This document shows positions 34,757-44,218 of a stretch of DNA of 64,000 bases, piece by piece (position 1 is the stretch's first letter; every line of letters begins with the position of its first letter). The notes under the pieces were generated by a model. That model had not been told where the DNA came from. It saw nothing but the letters and a program-made list of their open reading frames with translations, and ran no database searches. Source of the stretch: an uncultured Prevotella sp. (GTDB lineage: Bacteria > Bacteroidota > Bacteroidia > Bacteroidales > Bacteroidaceae); NCBI GenBank assembly GCA_900550035.1, contig URQS01000006.1, positions 19,887 to 83,886 on the forward strand. The letters are read 5' to 3'. The translations under genes were made by a program, and so were the position numbers.

Positions 34757-36877
34757 TTACAATTTTCTCTTTATCCACTTGCCAATGGTCTCGTATGCAC
34801 TCTGATCCTCGGTGTGCTGCGGCTGTGCAAACGTCATCTCGTCCATTGCATCGCCGTGCTGGTCGGGGAATATAATCATTATGTTGGTACCTGAGAAGTG
34901 GCGTGTTATCTCGTCGGGCAGGAACTCCAGTGCGTTCTTGTACGACACGGTGCCCTTGCGCGCGGTGACTACCACAAACAGATTGTCAGGCGATATTGAA
35001 GCTGCCAGATTGGGCATCTCCGCCCAGTGAGCCATCTTCATGTACGACACACGCATGTCGTGGTGGCGGCTGAGTACATAGTTCTTTATCAGCGGCAGCA
35101 CATCCTCACGACCGAAAAACTCGGTGTGGCACTCCAGATTAGAACCAAGTCGGCACAGACGCTCAAGCCAGCGGTAGAAGCCCGGCTCAAACTGTGCTCG
35201 CGAAGGCACTGCTACCTGTATGCGTCGTATCGTGGTGAGCGGCTGTGTGAGTCGCGCCATGATAATCTGACTGTTGAGTCCGTTGAACAGACTCTGATGA
35301 AACTCGCCCCAGAACTTCTGCGACACCTCAGGGTGCATGTGCATACCGATGAGAATCTCGGTGGCACGGAATTCCTTGTAGGCATGGCGTATGCCGTTGG
35401 CAATGTTGGCTGCGACTCGTACCTGGGTCTGCATGTGTATGTCGGTGGCAGCCGAATACTGTGCCATGCGCTCCAGCAATCGCTGTCCTTGCTCCTGATT
35501 GCGTGGCATGTCATCGTCGTCGTACACCACATTGAGTCCTACAAACTGCGTATTGTTCTTAGGATTGCGCATCATCATGGCAAGATTTACCAGACGCTGG
35601 GCATACTCGAGATACTTCATCGGTATAAGCACCTTCTCCTCGCTGTTGGACGCAGTGCTGTCTTCAGGCATCTCCTTGTCGCGCAGGGTTATCTGCTGGG
35701 CAGAGCGCTCGGTGACTATGGTGGAGATGATACACGTGAAGAGTATCATTATAACCACACCGTTGAGCATATCGTCGGTGACGAGCGGCACGCCCGGCTC
35801 TACCTCCATCTTCATGCCCACCATCAGCATGGCAATGGCACCGGCTGCGTGGGCTGACGTGAGGCCGAACATCATATTGCCCGACGACAACGGCAGACGA
35901 AACAGCTTTGCGGCTATGTAGGCGGCTAATGCCTTGCCCACCGTTCCGAATACTACAATCATTATCACTACGCCCACTATACCGCCTCCGGCAAAGAGCA
36001 GTCGGAGATTGATGAGCATGCCAACTCCTATAAGGAAGTAAGGGATGAAGAGCGCATTGCCTATAAACTCAATGCGATTCATCAAAGGCGACACGTGTGG
36101 TATGAAACGGTTGAGGATGAGTCCGGCAACGAAGGCTCCGAAGATGCCCTCCAGTCCTACTGCCTCACTAAGGGCTGCACTCATGAAGAGCATCGACATG
36201 ACGAAGATGAACTGCATGACGGCATCGCTATAACGACGCAGAAACCATCGCGCCAAACGTGGGATGAGCAATGCCATCAGAACGCAATAGCCAACGAACT
36301 TGCCCACAAACAACAACCAGAACATCACGCCGGTATTGCCGCCGTACGATGCCACGATAGCTGCCAGCGACACAAGAGCCATCAACAGCGATATCATCGA
36401 CGAACCTACCGACAGCGTGACGCTGGGCTTGCGCTGCAATCCGTATCTGCCCACAATGGGATAGGCTATCAACGTGTTGGAAGCCATGATACATCCCAAC
36501 AACAGCGAGGCAAGCACCGAATAGTGCAGCACCGTGATGCACGCCACGTATGTCATGACAGACGGCACGGCAAAGGTGAGCAGTCCGAACACGCCGAAGC
36601 GCCCCTTGTTGCGCCGTACGCCCTCGATGTCCATCTCAAGCGACGCAAGAAACATTATATAGTAGAGTCCTACCTTGCCAAACAGCTCGAACGAGTCGTC
36701 GCGCACCAGTATGTTAAAACCATACTGACCCACTGCCACTCCTGCCAACACCATTCCGATGATGTGCGGAATGCGAAGCTTGCCCATCACAATCGGGGCA
36801 AAGAGGATTATGAGCATCACCACAAAGAAGATGAGTGTGGGGTCGGTTATTGGGAAACAACTGGCTATATCGGTCAT
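34757..36877 (-). CDS. Monovalent cation:proton antiporter (CPA2 family) with C-terminal cytoplasmic domain
   Basis: The 706-residue protein has about 12 membrane segments in the first 395 residues, typical of Na+/H+ or K+/H+ exchangers (for example LSEAVGLEGIFGAFVAGLILNR near 232-253). A hydrophilic C-terminal region of about 300 residues follows, resembling universal-stress-type domains (LIPMKYLEYAQRLVNLA near 425, HDMRVSYMKMAHWAEMPNL near 605). It exchanges cations for protons across the inner membrane for pH and ion balance. Whether Na+ or K+ is carried cannot be told. A -7 element lies about 80 bases upstream. Confidence 0.87.
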   Translation of the reverse strand: MTDIASCFPITDPTLIFFVVMLIILFAPIVMGKLRIPHIIGMVLAGVAVGQYGFNILVRDDSFELFGKVGLYYIMFLASLEMDIEGVRRNKGRFGVFGLLTFAVPSVMTYVACITVLHYSVLASLLLGCIMASNTLIAYPIVGRYGLQRKPSVTLSVGSSMISLLMALVSLAAIVASYGGNTGVMFWLLFVGKFVGYCVLMALLIPRLARWFLRRYSDAVMQFIFVMSMLFMSAALSEAVGLEGIFGAFVAGLILNRFIPHVSPLMNRIEFIGNALFIPYFLIGVGMLINLRLLFAGGGIVGVVIMIVVFGTVGKALAAYIAAKLFRLPLSSGNMMFGLTSAHAAGAIAMLMVGMKMEVEPGVPLVTDDMLNGVVIMILFTCIISTIVTERSAQQITLRDKEMPEDSTASNSEEKVLIPMKYLEYAQRLVNLAMMMRNPKNNTQFVGLNVVYDDDDMPRNQEQGQRLLERMAQYSAATDIHMQTQVRVAANIANGIRHAYKEFRATEILIGMHMHPEVSQKFWGEFHQSLFNGLNSQIIMARLTQPLTTIRRIQVAVPSRAQFEPGFYRWLERLCRLGSNLECHTEFFGREDVLPLIKNYVLSRHHDMRVSYMKMAHWAEMPNLAASISPDNLFVVVTARKGTVSYKNALEFLPDEITRHFSGTNIMIIFPDQHGDAMDEMTFAQPQHTEDQSAYETIGKWIKRKL

Positions 36878-36954
36878 ATCGGCTTGTGTTTGAGTTTATA
36901 TCATGGGGCGCTTTTGTTTTTAATAATGTAGCTATATCTTTTGCAAGAATAGTG

Positions 36955-36962
36955 CAAAGTTA
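36955..36962 (-). promoter_or_regulatory. -7 element TAACTTTG of the antiporter gene
   Basis: TAACTTTG on the minus strand matches TAnnTTTG. No -33 match at normal spacing. Confidence 0.5.
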
Positions 36963-37016
36963 CGGAAAATCCATCTAAAACATTCATAAAGCGGATTAAA
37001 CTTGACGAATGGATAC

Positions 37017-37050
37017 AAAAAAAGCGGACAAGTTTTTAACTTGTCCGCTT
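37017..37050 (-). terminator. Terminator of tRNA-Val
   Basis: AAGCGGACAAG (37022-37032) pairs with CTTGTCCGCTT (37040-37050), an 11-bp stem. On the minus strand it is followed by a run of seven T. Confidence 0.9.
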
Positions 37051-37057
37051 GTCGGTG

Positions 37058-37132
37058 TGGGCGTTGACGGATTCGAACCGCCGACCCTCTGCTTGTAAGG
37101 CAGATGCTCTAAACCAGCTGAGCTAAACGCCC
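37058..37132 (-). tRNA. tRNA-Val (anticodon UAC)
   Basis: A complete cloverleaf of 75 bases reads on the minus strand. The acceptor stem is GGGCGTT/AACGCCC, the anticodon arm TCTGC-CTTACAA-GCAGA with anticodon TAC, and the T-loop GGTTCGAATCC. Discriminator A follows, and the CCA is not encoded (the next bases are CA). It has its own promoter and terminator. Confidence 0.97.
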
Positions 37133-37185
37133 GATTGCTTTATTCATCGTTCTTAGCAGTATTGCTTAGTTCTTTAAAGCGAGTG

Positions 37186-37217
37186 CAAAGGTATAGCATT
37201 TTGGCGAAACCTCCAAA
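37186..37217 (-). promoter_or_regulatory. tRNA-Val promoter
   Basis: TTTG (37214-37217), 20 bases, TACCTTTG (37186-37193) on the minus strand. Confidence 0.75.
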
Positions 37218-37350
37218 TGTTTTGGCAACTTTTTTCAAGAAAAATCAAAAAAAATGAAGAAAAGAAGGTTTTTAGGGGTAAAAACGGGGTAAAACAGTGA
37301 TAATTCTCCCAAATTCCACAATAATTATATAAAAGGGGCGTTATACGAAT

Positions 37351-38298
37351 GTGTTTAAACGCGTACATATATATATAATAGCCACAATGATGCTTACGCT
37401 TGTCTCCCAACGGAGCCATGCGCAGTACGACGTGGCATTCAGCCATTACTTCGACATGGAGCCGTCGTTCAATTCTGCCTCGGTTGGCAAGCAGTCGAAA
37501 CTGAACGTATCGGCGGCTTACGCAATGGACTTTGCCGGATTCAAGCACAACCCTCGCACCATGTACGTGGGAGCGGATATGCCTCTGTATTTTCTCAAAT
37601 CGTATCACGGCGTGGGACTACAGTTTATGAACGACAAAATCGGACTGTTCACCCATCAGCGACTCGCCATGCAGTACGCCTTCCGACTCAAGATGTTCGG
37701 CGGACAACTGGCAGCGGGCATATCTGCCGGACTGCTAAGCGAGACGTTCGACGGAACCAAAGTGGACCTTGAAGACTCGAGCGACCCGGCTTTCTCATCG
37801 TCGAAACTCGACGGCAACTCGATTGACCTCGGTGCGGCGCTATACTATACTCACAAGAACTGGTATGCGGGATTGTCAGTACAGCACCTCAACTCGCCGC
37901 TCATCAATCTTGGCGACAAGAACGAATTGCAGGTAGATGCCACATATTATCTCACGGGCGGATACAACATACGATTGCGCAACCCTTTCGTTACGATTAA
38001 GCCCTCGTTCATTGTACGTACGGATGCAACGGCATGGCGCGCCGACATAACGGGGCGCGTTGTCTATACCAACGACCGCAAGATGATGTACGGAGGCGTG
38101 AGCTACTCACCTACCAATTCGGTGACGTTTCTCGTAGGCGGACGTGTTCACGGAGTGCTGCTGGGCTACTCTTACGAGATGTACACGTCGGGCGTCAATC
38201 CCGGCAACGGCAGTCACGAACTATACGTGGGCTATCAGGTAGACCTCAACTTAGGCAAGAAAGGACGCAATCTGCACAAGAGCGTGAGGACGCTGTGA
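37351..38298 (+). CDS. porP: PorP/SprF family type IX secretion outer-membrane protein
   Basis: The 315-residue protein has a signal peptide ending SHAQ near residue 25. A 14-strand-like beta-barrel follows, with family features: DVAFSHYFDMEPSFNSASVG near the N-terminus, HGVGLQFMNDKIGLF, and LYVGYQVDLNLGKK at the end. PorP proteins associate with the PorK-PorN ring at the outer membrane. The gene heads the gldKLMN cluster, matching the porPKLMN order of Porphyromonas. The 139-base gap to gldK is occupied by a heptad array. No good -7 element was found upstream. Confidence 0.92.
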   Translation: MFKRVHIYIIATMMLTLVSQRSHAQYDVAFSHYFDMEPSFNSASVGKQSKLNVSAAYAMDFAGFKHNPRTMYVGADMPLYFLKSYHGVGLQFMNDKIGLFTHQRLAMQYAFRLKMFGGQLAAGISAGLLSETFDGTKVDLEDSSDPAFSSSKLDGNSIDLGAALYYTHKNWYAGLSVQHLNSPLINLGDKNELQVDATYYLTGGYNIRLRNPFVTIKPSFIVRTDATAWRADITGRVVYTNDRKMMYGGVSYSPTNSVTFLVGGRVHGVLLGYSYEMYTSGVNPGNGSHELYVGYQVDLNLGKKGRNLHKSVRTL

Positions 38299-38300
38299 GA

Positions 38301-38365
38301 ATGTTGAATGTTGAGTGTTGAATGTTGAATTGGTCGGCTTCGCCGATTAGGAATTGTTCAATTTT
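38301..38365. repeat. Heptad array with CGGCTTCGCCG minihairpin (porP-gldK gap)
   Basis: Units TGTTGAA/TGTTGAG repeat with a 7-bp period from 38302. The palindrome CGGCTTCGCCG (38335-38345) follows, then AATTGTTCAATTTTGAATT. A second short GGCCCAG-containing repeat lies at 38373-38413. Confidence 0.8.
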
Positions 38366-38437
38366 GAATTAGCAAGGCTCAAAAAGGCCCAGAAAGGCCC
38401 AGCAAAGGCTCAGTAAAAGATTAATAACACAAAATAG

Positions 38438-39904
38438 ATGAATACAAGAAAAAGCATATTGATTACGGGCATCGTGGTGTTCACCATGATACTCAGCGGT
38501 TGCTTCGGCGGCAAAATGGCTACGTCGGGCGGACGCGGAGGCGAAGTTGTAGGCGTAGGTGGACGCAGCTTTGCCGAACCTACACCTTACGGCATGGTGA
38601 AAGTGCCGCGCGGATACCTGCACATGGGCATCGATGCCCAGGACTCGCTGTGGGGCAAGCAGACACCTGTGAAGGACATCTCGGTGGACGGATTCTGGAT
38701 GGACGAGACCGAAGTGACCAACTCAAAGTACAAGCAGTTCATCACGTGGGTGCGCGACAGCATTATACGCACACGTCTTGCCGATCCGCAGTATGGCGGT
38801 GACGAGACATATATGATTACTGAAGACCGCTACGGCGAACCCGTCACTCCGCACCTCAACTGGAAGAAGCCTCTGCCACGCAAACCCAACGAGGACGAGT
38901 TGCGCGCCATAGAGAGCGTGTACACCCACAACCCTATCACGGGCGAGAAGATGCTCGACTATCGTCAGCTCAACTACCGCTACGAGGTGTACGACTATAC
39001 TGCAGCCGCTCTGCGACGCAACCGTCTGCGCCCTGAAGAACGTGTGCTTAACACCGACATTCAGATCGACCCGAACGAGGTGGTGATGATTTCGAAAGAC
39101 ACGGCTTACATCGACGATGAGGGCAGAGTGGTGCGCGAGACTATCAACCGAGAACTCAGCGGACCGTGGGACTTCCTCAATACATACATCGTAAACGTAT
39201 ATCCCGACACCACCTGTTGGGTCAACGACTTCCAGAACGCCGACAACGAAACCTATCTGCGCAACTATTTCTATAATCCTGCCTACAACGACTATCCCGT
39301 TGTGGGCGTGACATGGGAGCAGGCCAACGCATTCTGCGCATGGCGCACGGAATATCTGCTGAAGGGTCTGGGTCCGGAGGCACGCTACGTGCAGCGCTAT
39401 CGTCTGCCTACCGAGGCAGAATGGGAGTATGCCGCTCGCGGAAAGTCTGGCACAGAGTTCCCATGGGAGGACAAGAGCGTGAAGAGTGGCGACGGCTGTT
39501 TCTTTGCTAACTTCAAGCCCGACCGCGGCAATTACACCAAGGACGGCAACCTTATCACTTCGAAGGTGGGCATCTACCAGGCCAACAGCAACGGTCTGTT
39601 CGATATGGCGGGCAACGTGGCTGAATGGACCAGCACCATATACACCGAAGCAGGAGTAGAGGCGATGAACGACCTCAACCCTACCCTCGTGTACAACGCA
39701 GCCAAGGAAGATCCCTACAGACTGAAGAAGAAGAGCGTACGTGGCGGTTCGTGGAAGGATCCCGAATCGTTCATACGCTCGGCATGGCGCACTTGGGAAT
39801 ATCAGAACCAACCGCGCAGCTACATCGGATTCAGATGCGTGCGCAGTCTTGCCACTACCTCAAGCGCCAAGGAGAAGGTGAAGGGTAAAAAGGTAAAAAG
39901 GTAA
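38438..39904 (+). CDS. gldK: Type IX secretion ring lipoprotein GldK/PorK
   Basis: The 488-residue protein has a lipoprotein signal with lipobox LSGC (Cys22). A formylglycine-generating-enzyme-like fold spans about 50-480: GFWMDETEVTNSKYKQF near 86, RLPTEAEWEYAARGKSG near 325, NGLFDMAGNVAEWTS near 388, and RSYIGFRCVRS near 465. GldK and GldN form the large periplasmic ring attached to the outer membrane that is part of the T9SS. The last residues (KEKVKGKKVKR) are encoded by the start of a GTAAAAAG repeat array, so the extreme C-terminus may be repeat-derived. Confidence 0.95.
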   Translation: MNTRKSILITGIVVFTMILSGCFGGKMATSGGRGGEVVGVGGRSFAEPTPYGMVKVPRGYLHMGIDAQDSLWGKQTPVKDISVDGFWMDETEVTNSKYKQFITWVRDSIIRTRLADPQYGGDETYMITEDRYGEPVTPHLNWKKPLPRKPNEDELRAIESVYTHNPITGEKMLDYRQLNYRYEVYDYTAAALRRNRLRPEERVLNTDIQIDPNEVVMISKDTAYIDDEGRVVRETINRELSGPWDFLNTYIVNVYPDTTCWVNDFQNADNETYLRNYFYNPAYNDYPVVGVTWEQANAFCAWRTEYLLKGLGPEARYVQRYRLPTEAEWEYAARGKSGTEFPWEDKSVKSGDGCFFANFKPDRGNYTKDGNLITSKVGIYQANSNGLFDMAGNVAEWTSTIYTEAGVEAMNDLNPTLVYNAAKEDPYRLKKKSVRGGSWKDPESFIRSAWRTWEYQNQPRSYIGFRCVRSLATTSSAKEKVKGKKVKR

Positions 39905-39958
39905 AAGGGTAAAAAAGTATAAAGGTAAAAGAGTAAAAAAGTAAAAAGGGATAGTTTT
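39880..39958. repeat. GTAAAAAG-type array over the gldK 3' end
   Basis: About eight degenerate copies of GGTAAAAA/AGTAAAAA run from the last codons of gldK to 18 bases before gldL. A similar array starts at the gldL stop codon (40751-40782). Confidence 0.85.
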
Positions 39959-39975
39959 TAAAAAAACATACGGCT

Positions 39976-40542
39976 ATGACAGTTTACAGCAAATACAATA
40001 TCGTGTATCATCTGCAGAAGTGGATGGACAGCGTTCCCGGACAGACGTTCCTCAACTATGCCTATAGCTGGGGCGCATCAATCGTTATTCTCGGTACCCT
40101 ATTCAAACTGACTCACCTGCCTGGTGCCAACATAATGATGTTCTTGGGTATGGGCACTGAGGTTATCGTGTTCTTCCTCTCGGCATTCGACCGCCCGTTT
40201 GACAAGACTCAAGACGGACGCGAACTACCTACCCACTACGACATGGAGGCGGAAGAGTATGGCGGAGAACATACCGCACAGCAAGCCCCGGCTGCTGGTG
40301 GACATATTATAATAGGTGGAGCACAAGGCGCCGCTCCAGATGCAGCCAAGACAGCACCTACTACTGCAAACACAGCTGCTGTGGCAAGCGGCACTGTAAT
40401 TATCAGTGGCACTCAGACAGCCGACATGGGTACTACTCCCGAGATGGCATCGCAGTTGGCCGAAGCGCAAACCGACTATCTCGAAGAGCTGAAGCGTCTC
40501 ACCGAGACTCTGCAGAAGGTATCGGAGCAGAGCAACGTCTGA
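39976..40542 (+). CDS. gldL: Type IX secretion motor protein GldL/PorL (main part; frameshifted)
   Basis: The frame gives 188 residues: two membrane helices (about 30-46 and 50-68; SWGASIVILGTLFKLTHLPG, MFLGMGTEVIVFFLSAFD), then an Ala/Thr/Gly-rich linker and the start of a coiled coil. GldL forms the inner-membrane proton-driven motor with GldM. The frame stops at a TGA (40540) in the middle of the coiled coil. One base earlier or later the frame continues as normal GldL to 40763. Adding one base gives 262 residues, the usual size. The likeliest lesion is CC to C near 40538-40539. No slippery site is present. Confidence 0.92.
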   Translation: MTVYSKYNIVYHLQKWMDSVPGQTFLNYAYSWGASIVILGTLFKLTHLPGANIMMFLGMGTEVIVFFLSAFDRPFDKTQDGRELPTHYDMEAEEYGGEHTAQQAPAAGGHIIIGGAQGAAPDAAKTAPTTANTAAVASGTVIISGTQTADMGTTPEMASQLAEAQTDYLEELKRLTETLQKVSEQSNV

Positions 40543-40763
40543 CTCGCGACAGCGAGGAAATGGAGAACCTCAACCGTACTCTCACCGGAATATGCAAGGT
40601 CTACGAGATGCAGCTCAAGGGCGCAAGCAAGCAGATTGGCACTATCGACGAGATAAACGAGCAGAGCCGACGCATGGCACAGAACATCGAACAGCTCAAC
40701 AGCATCTATGCACGCATGATTGAAGCAATGACGGTGAACATGCAGTTAAAGGTGAAAGAGTAA
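40539..40763 (+). pseudogene. gldL: C-terminal part of GldL, out of frame by one base
   Basis: From CTG at 40539 the frame reads LTRDSEEMENLNRTLTGICK, continues with KQIGTIDEINEQSRRMAQNIEQ, and ends at 40763. This coiled coil is the conserved C-terminal region of GldL. An ATG at 40560 could start a 67-residue peptide, but the sequence continuity with gldL argues that this is one broken gene. Confidence 0.87.
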
Positions 40764-40862
40764 AAAAGTAAAAGAGTAAAAGCAACTCAAAATTGAATAA
40801 TTCAAAATCGCAGGCGCAGCCGAGAACAATTCAAAACTCAAAATTCAAAATTCAAAATTCCC
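40751..40862. repeat. Array and dispersed core element in the gldL-gldM gap
   Basis: GTAAAAAA/GTAAAAGA units give way to ATTCAAA/ACTCAAA heptads around the core GCAGGCGCAGCCGAGAAC (40810-40827), one of three copies in the window. Confidence 0.85.
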
Positions 40863-40866
40863 AATA

Positions 40867-42411
40867 ATGGCAATTAAGAAACGACCTATATCTCCTCGCC
40901 AAAAGATGATAAACCTCATGTATCTGGTGCTCATGGCAATGCTTGCGCTGAACATTTCGACCGAAGTGCTCAACGGATTCTCTATTGTCGAGGAGAGTCT
41001 TAACCGCACTACAGCCAACTCTTCGAAAGAAAACGAGGTGCTGTATGCCGACTTTGCCGAACAGATGAAGGCCAATCCGCAGAAGGTTAAGGAGTGGTTT
41101 GACAAGGCTACAGCGGTGAAGCGAATGAGCGATTCGCTATACAACTACGCCCAACTGCTCAAGATTGAAATAGTGCGCGAGGCTGACGGCAAGGATGCCG
41201 ACGTAGCCAACATAAAGAACAAGGACGACCTTGAGGCGGCAAGCCACGTGATGCTGGCACCCGGTACGGGTCAGGGCGGACGACTGTTTCGCGCTATCAA
41301 TTCGTTCCGCGAGCGCATACTCACTATGGTGACCGACCCTCATCAGCGCTCAATCATCGAGAGCAACCTCACCACAAAACTCCCCGCAAAGGCTCACACA
41401 ATGGGCAAGAACTGGCAGGAGTATATGTTTGAGGACATGCCTGTAGCTGGTGCCGTGACGCTTCTGTCTAAGTTGCAGAGCGATGTACGCTATGCCGAGG
41501 GCGAAGTGTTGCACTCGCTCGTGTCGAACATCGACATGAAGGACATTCGTGTAAACCGTCTAAGCGCTTTCGTCATTCCCGAATCGCGCACCGTTATCAG
41601 CGGCGACCAGTTTGCAGCACAGATAGTAATGGCTGCCGTTGACACCACACAGCAACCCGAAATATACGTTGGCGGACGACGCATCAGCAACGGACTCTAT
41701 CGCTTCACAGCCAATGGCGTGGGCGAACATTCGTTTGGAGGATACATCACCATGCGCGACGGAGCGGGCAATACAATACGACGCGACTTCACACAGAAGT
41801 ATACCGTTGTAGCACCAAGTGCCACTGTGTCTGCCGACCTTATGAACGTGCTCTACGCAGGCTATGACAATCCTATCAGCGTGAGCATTCCCGGCGTTCC
41901 GCTCAGTGCTGTTCAGGCTTCTATGTCGGGCGGAGCGCTGCGCAGCATAGGTATGGGACGCTACATAGCACGACCCACTACAGTAGGCAGCGACGTAACC
42001 ATCAACGTGGCAAGCAACAACGACGGACGCTCACGACAGATGGGCAAGTTCACATTCCATGTACGCAAGTTGCCCGATCCGGCTGCATACATACAGATAG
42101 GCAGCGACCGTTTCCGTGGCGGTTCAATGTCTAAGGCTTCGCTTATGGGCACCAGCGGCATCAAGGCAGCCATTGACGACGGCATACTCGACATACAGTT
42201 CCGTGTTACGGGATTCGAAACCGTATTCTTCGACAATATGGGCAATGCCGTACCAATGGCTTCCAATGGCGCCAACTTCACCGACCGACAGCGCGATACG
42301 TTCCGAAAGCTGTCGCGTGGCAAGCGATTCTACATATCGCGCATTACTGCTGTGGGTCCCGACGGCATCACACGCAAGCTCAATGGTGCTATGGAGGTGA
42401 TTGTGAAATAA
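40867..42411 (+). CDS. gldM: Type IX secretion motor protein GldM/PorM
   Basis: The 514-residue protein has a single N-terminal membrane helix (KMINLMYLVLMAMLALNIS, about 14-32). A long periplasmic region of stacked Ig-like domains follows, with SAFVIPESRTVISGDQFAAQIVMAA near 237, the C-terminal domain starting near 400, and DFTQKYTVVAPSA near 310. With GldL it makes the rotary motor that transmits proton-motive energy across the periplasm to the GldK/GldN ring. Length and domain order are normal, so the locus downstream of the gldL lesion is intact. Confidence 0.95.
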   Translation: MAIKKRPISPRQKMINLMYLVLMAMLALNISTEVLNGFSIVEESLNRTTANSSKENEVLYADFAEQMKANPQKVKEWFDKATAVKRMSDSLYNYAQLLKIEIVREADGKDADVANIKNKDDLEAASHVMLAPGTGQGGRLFRAINSFRERILTMVTDPHQRSIIESNLTTKLPAKAHTMGKNWQEYMFEDMPVAGAVTLLSKLQSDVRYAEGEVLHSLVSNIDMKDIRVNRLSAFVIPESRTVISGDQFAAQIVMAAVDTTQQPEIYVGGRRISNGLYRFTANGVGEHSFGGYITMRDGAGNTIRRDFTQKYTVVAPSATVSADLMNVLYAGYDNPISVSIPGVPLSAVQASMSGGALRSIGMGRYIARPTTVGSDVTINVASNNDGRSRQMGKFTFHVRKLPDPAAYIQIGSDRFRGGSMSKASLMGTSGIKAAIDDGILDIQFRVTGFETVFFDNMGNAVPMASNGANFTDRQRDTFRKLSRGKRFYISRITAVGPDGITRKLNGAMEVIVK

Positions 42412-42457
42412 ACGTAGTGAATTATCGTAGAAATGAAATAAACGTAAACAAAGCACA

Positions 42458-43498
42458 ATGAAAAGACTACTCTCTATATTGTTCATTGCTCTGCTCTGCA
42501 CCGATATGGTGTCGGCACAGCCCGCTGCACGCCTTCGCGAGCAGGCTAAAAAGCAACAGCAGACTACTCAGGGACTGAGTCTGCGCGCTCAGATATCGTT
42601 CCCTACGCAGAAGGCTGCCGGTGAGGATGTGGCTTGGCGACGTGACATCTATCGCGAACTCGACCTCAACAACGAGGCTAATGCCGGACTGTACTATCCT
42701 GTTGAGCCTATTGGTCAGCAGATGAACCTCTTCACTTACATCTTCAAGCTCGTGCTGCGACGCGCCATACCTGCCTACGAGTATCGTCTCGACGGCAACG
42801 AGGTGTTCGACGAGGCTTCGAAGATTAACATCAAGGCTTTCCTCGACAACTACCACATCTACTACGAACGTACCGATCGGGGCACGCATATCGACGACAG
42901 CGACATCCCGTCGCGCGAGGTTACTGCCTATTACATCAAGGAGTCGGCTTACTACGACGACCATAACGCCATGTTCCATACCAAGGTTTTGGCACTGTGT
43001 CCGATACTTAAGCGTGAGGACGATTTCGGCGATGCAGCCACAAGCTATCCGCTCTTCTGGGTGCGATACGACGATTTGGCTCCATATCTCACCAAGCAGA
43101 CTATCATGACGAGCAATCTCAACAATGCCGCCACAATGTCTGTTGACGACTTCTTCACCAAGAATATGTATCGTGGCAAGATATACAAGACCACCAATAT
43201 GCTCGGCAAGACCATCGCACAGTACTGCCCCAACGACTCGGCTGTAGCCAAAGAGCAACGCAAGATTGAAAAGCAACTGAAGGATGTGCAGCAGAGTGTG
43301 TGGGGCAAACCAGAACCTAAGGATTCGCTCGACAGCATTGCCCGACTGGACAAGAAGGCTGCCAAGGCTATTGCCAAGCGCAATCGTCGTGCCTCAGGTG
43401 CCAGAACAACCAAGGTGAAGGCTTCGCGTCCGTCACGCAGTTCGTCGGTATCATCTGGCTCATCGGCTCGTGTCACCGTGCGACGCCAACGCCACTAA
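42458..43498 (+). CDS. gldN: Type IX secretion ring protein GldN/PorN
   Basis: The 346-residue protein has a signal peptide ending near VSAQP (residue 21). The conserved GldN region (about 60-270) includes WRRDIYRELDLNNEANAGLYYP, and a basic Ser/Arg/Lys-rich C-terminal tail runs from about 290. GldN associates with GldK in the outer-membrane-bound ring. It lies 46 bases after gldM, completing PKLMN order. The basic tail is typical of Bacteroidetes GldN. Confidence 0.93.
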   Translation: MKRLLSILFIALLCTDMVSAQPAARLREQAKKQQQTTQGLSLRAQISFPTQKAAGEDVAWRRDIYRELDLNNEANAGLYYPVEPIGQQMNLFTYIFKLVLRRAIPAYEYRLDGNEVFDEASKINIKAFLDNYHIYYERTDRGTHIDDSDIPSREVTAYYIKESAYYDDHNAMFHTKVLALCPILKREDDFGDAATSYPLFWVRYDDLAPYLTKQTIMTSNLNNAATMSVDDFFTKNMYRGKIYKTTNMLGKTIAQYCPNDSAVAKEQRKIEKQLKDVQQSVWGKPEPKDSLDSIARLDKKAAKAIAKRNRRASGARTTKVKASRPSRSSSVSSGSSARVTVRRQRH

Positions 43499-43553
43499 TA
43501 CACCTTATATATTATATAGGGCAACAATAACAACAATAAAAGACTATTAGAGT

Positions 43554-44192
43554 ATGAAAAAAATCATCACATCAGCAGCTATTGCTATCGTAATGATGCT
43601 CTCTGCTGCAAGTGCACAGGCACAGATTAAGTTCGGATTGAAGGGCGGTCTTAACGTAACAGACATGAGCCTCAGCAAAGAAGTGTTTAATGCCGACAAT
43701 CAGGCAGGCTTCTTCATCGGTCCGACAGTCAAGTTCTCATTGCCACTTATTGGTCTGGGCATCGATGCAGCAGCACTCTACGACCAGCGTCAGGCAAAGG
43801 TTAAGGGCGAAGTAGGCTACGAACAGATTACCATCGAAGAGCGCTCGCTTGACTCGAAATACATCAACATACCCATCAACCTACGCTATGGCATCGGACT
43901 GGGTTCGGTTGCCAGCCTCAACTTTTTTGCCGGTCCGCAGTTCGGATTCAATGTTGGCAAGAAGCATCAGGAACTTGTCGACGATGCCACATGGAATCTT
44001 AAGTCGTCGGCTTTCAGCGTAAACGTAGGTGCCGGCGTTACTATAGCCAGCCACTTCGAGCTTTATGCCAACTACAACATTGCTTGCGGACGCACAGGCG
44101 ACGTGACATTCTCTGATACCGTTGACAAGGTGTTCAGCAAGGAGCGCGGTCGTGCCAACGCATGGCAGATTGGCCTAGCTTACTACTTCTAA
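43554..44192 (+). CDS. Outer-membrane beta-barrel protein (PorT-like/porin family)
   Basis: The 212-residue protein has a signal peptide ending SAQAQ near residue 24. An eight-strand-type barrel follows with QIKFGLKGGLNVTDMS at its start and a terminal aromatic residue (QIGLAYYF). This is the outer-membrane beta-barrel family PF13568, which includes PorT. Position directly after gldN (55 bases) suggests membership of the type IX secretion transcript, but similar barrels occur in many contexts. Confidence 0.82.
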   Translation: MKKIITSAAIAIVMMLSAASAQAQIKFGLKGGLNVTDMSLSKEVFNADNQAGFFIGPTVKFSLPLIGLGIDAAALYDQRQAKVKGEVGYEQITIEERSLDSKYINIPINLRYGIGLGSVASLNFFAGPQFGFNVGKKHQELVDDATWNLKSSAFSVNVGAGVTIASHFELYANYNIACGRTGDVTFSDTVDKVFSKERGRANAWQIGLAYYF

Positions 44193-44218
44193 TACTCTGT
44201 ATTAAAACTATTATCCAT

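Noticed and set aside
38723..39811. Long minus-strand frame inside gldK
   Set aside because: Shadow of gldK; no signal, domain or promoter supports it.
40535..40563. Programmed ribosomal frameshift in gldL
   Set aside because: Reading on requires a -1 shift, but there is no slippery heptamer or downstream pseudoknot-like stem near the TGA; GldL is not known to use frameshifting.
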